A DNA stretch of 64,000 nt from Prevotella melaninogenica (lineage in GTDB: Bacteria; Bacteroidota; Bacteroidia; Bacteroidales; Bacteroidaceae). The position numbers and the translations under genes were made by a program. Under the pieces are notes generated by a model. That model did not search any database and was not told where the DNA came from. It saw nothing but the letters and a program-made list of their open reading frames with translations. Positions 63,099 to 64,000 of this stretch are shown here, one piece after another (within the stretch, counting starts at the first letter, position 1; each line of letters begins with the position of its first letter). The stretch spans positions 310,001-374,000 of the forward strand of contig NZ_CP072350.1 of NCBI RefSeq assembly GCF_018127965.1. The letters run 5' to 3'.

Positions 63099-63360
63099 TT
63101 TTGGGGCTCTATATGTTGATATGAGGTGCTACGGTGTTTCTTGGCTCTTTTCTAAGCATAAAATCCCCCACCCAAACCAATGGGGAAGTATGAAAAACCA
63201 CAAAAAATACTTCTATAACAGAATGCTTTGCCGCTACTTCCACGTTTACCCAATACAGATTCGGTAAGTTTCTCAAAGCCCAACTTTGAAAAAACGTCCA
63301 TAATGTGATAAATTCCACCGAAAGAAGTGATATTCACTTTTTAATTGCTACCTTTGCCAT
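63099..63360 (-). pseudogene. Remnant of an IS1380-family transposase N-terminus
   Basis: From ATG at 63358-63360 the text reads MAKVAIK, then after a one-base shift NITSFGGIYHIMDVFSKLGF and EKLTESVLGKRGSSGKAF, a typical IS1380 N-terminus of Bacteroidota. A further shift occurs near the G-run at about 63165-63176, and homology is lost before 63099. The remaining four-fifths of the gene is absent. No terminal repeat was recognised. Confidence 0.75.
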
Positions 63361-63363
63361 GTC

Positions 63364-63510
63364 AGATTTTTGCTTACTTGTTATGTTTGCAGCACCAAGA
63401 TAGGTGAAATTTCTGACATATCCAAGTGTTTTGAGAACTTTGTTTCTCAAACACATGGAGTTCTTACAAGAATTTATGCTGCGGAGTTAAAGGATATTGC
63501 AAAAGAATAA
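63364..63510 (+). pseudogene. Possible C-terminal gene fragment before the DUF2931 gene
   Basis: A frame without start ends at TAA 63508-63510 and reads protein-like text near its end (KIGEISDISKCFENFVSQTH, GVLTRIYAAELKDIAKE). It ends 7 bases before the next ATG, the spacing of an operon partner. It may be the tail of a gene cut by the insertion remnant. Family unknown. Confidence 0.35.
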
Positions 63511-63517
63511 CCATTCA

Positions 63518-64000
63518 ATGAGAAAATTTGTTATATTTTTAATGATTATGCCAATGTTTGTTTTTGGTTCTTGTAAAACGGATGATAGTACAAGAACAAA
63601 GTTTCCATGGATTCCCTCTATTGCAGCCCCCAGACATTATCCGGTACAGATAAAGTATGCTTTTGTCGATTTTGGAACAAAAGACAGACGTATTCCTGTT
63701 TATGAGAGTTCTGTGGGGGGAGGTATCGGTCAGCCCGGTAGTGAGGTAGATTATGTAGACTTTAACGAAAAAGGAGGGCGGGATATGCCTACTGCTGTCC
63801 ATCTTCTGTGGTTGTCTTATGCAGAAAGGAAATTTTATCAATTGGATGCCGAACTCTCTGAGAATACCAAAGAGCGAATGCTGAAAATGTTTCGTAAACC
63901 TTATTATATGAGCGATGATAATGAACATTGCAGATATTTTAATTTGGTAATTACCATGCTTCCCGGTGGTAAAGTTTGGTTGCATTTAAACGGCATCGGA
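63518..64000 (+). CDS. DUF2931-like lipoprotein (3' end outside window)
   Basis: 161 codons are visible and open to the edge. The signal peptide FVIFLMIMPMFVFGSC ends in a lipobox Cys at residue 19. The following WIPSIAAPRHYPVQIKYAFV, SVGGGIGQPGSEVDYVDF and VHLLWLSYAERKFYQLDAEL match the pattern of DUF2931 lipoproteins, which often occur in multi-copy clusters near secretion-system or phospholipase-like genes in Bacteroidota. Function unknown. An antisense frame at 63539-63985 is its shadow. Confidence 0.8.
   Translation, partial: MRKFVIFLMIMPMFVFGSCKTDDSTRTKFPWIPSIAAPRHYPVQIKYAFVDFGTKDRRIPVYESSVGGGIGQPGSEVDYVDFNEKGGRDMPTAVHLLWLSYAERKFYQLDAELSENTKERMLKMFRKPYYMSDDNEHCRYFNLVITMLPGGKVWLHLNGIG

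Noticed and set aside
62947-63267. 106-residue plus-strand frame
   Set aside because: Overlaps the IS1380 remnant on the other strand and reads as chance sequence.
63539-63985. 148-residue minus-strand frame
   Set aside because: Antisense shadow of the plus-strand DUF2931-like lipoprotein, which has a signal peptide and family motifs.

Overview
The window looks like chromosomal DNA of a Prevotella-type Bacteroidota, and the P. melaninogenica group is plausible. This rests on paired SusC/SusD outer-membrane genes, Bacteroidota-style promoters (TTTG, about 20 bases, TAnnTTTG), a type-IX-like C-terminal sorting tail, a Mpi-like serine recombinase, and a ParA/DUF3408-like pair. No database search was possible, so species and family names come from recognition of motifs and gene order.

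Layout. (1) 1-12557, minus strand: a polysaccharide utilisation locus (SusC, SusD, two GH85-like endo-beta-N-acetylglucosaminidases; the last runs off the left edge). (2) 13131-21364: a Mpi-like serine recombinase, a promoterless silent C-terminal cassette, an Eco57I-class adenine methyltransferase in the opposite orientation, and a PLD-domain SF2/SNF2 helicase. An 84-bp perfect inverted repeat brackets the silent and expressed C-termini, so inversion would swap the DNA-recognition part of the methyltransferase. (3) 22192-30188, minus strand: a second locus (SusC, SusD, GH18 endoglycosidase, DUF1735+LamG lipoprotein, DUF1735-like+discoidin lipoprotein), matching the core of the known Bacteroides high-mannose N-glycan locus. 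(4) 30189-38000: repeat-rich intergenic DNA, a small conserved protein with a leader peptide, a GH18-CE4-GT2 fusion protein, and an orphan small-RNA unit. (5) 37944-44180: a SocA-like antitoxin with a frameshifted toxin, a PepSY membrane protein, a two-gene ATPase/nuclease-like module, and tRNA-Arg. (6) 44284-53213: TRIC channel, D-2-hydroxyacid dehydrogenase, RarA, a membrane KAP NTPase preceded by a reading frame with four stops, and a sulfatase. (7) 53644-55753: an intact IS1634-like element with terminal inverted repeats and a 7-bp target duplication. (8) 55833-61091: small secreted proteins, a frameshifted membrane-protein gene, the DUF3408-like/ParA pair and a membrane protein. (9) 61092-63098: about 2 kb of extremely A/T-rich, gene-free DNA. 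(10) An IS1380-type transposase remnant and a partial DUF2931 lipoprotein at the right edge.

How the genes work together. The two glycan loci both appear aimed at the chitobiose core of N-glycans, one with GH85 and one with GH18 chemistry; the sulfatase fits the same host-glycan diet. Between them lies a phase-variable restriction/defence island. Further candidate defence genes (ATPase plus PD-(D/E)XK-like protein, KAP NTPase, toxin-antitoxin) are scattered to the right. Intergenic DNA is filled by at least four dispersed repeat families, one of which has supplied the C-terminal tails of three proteins.
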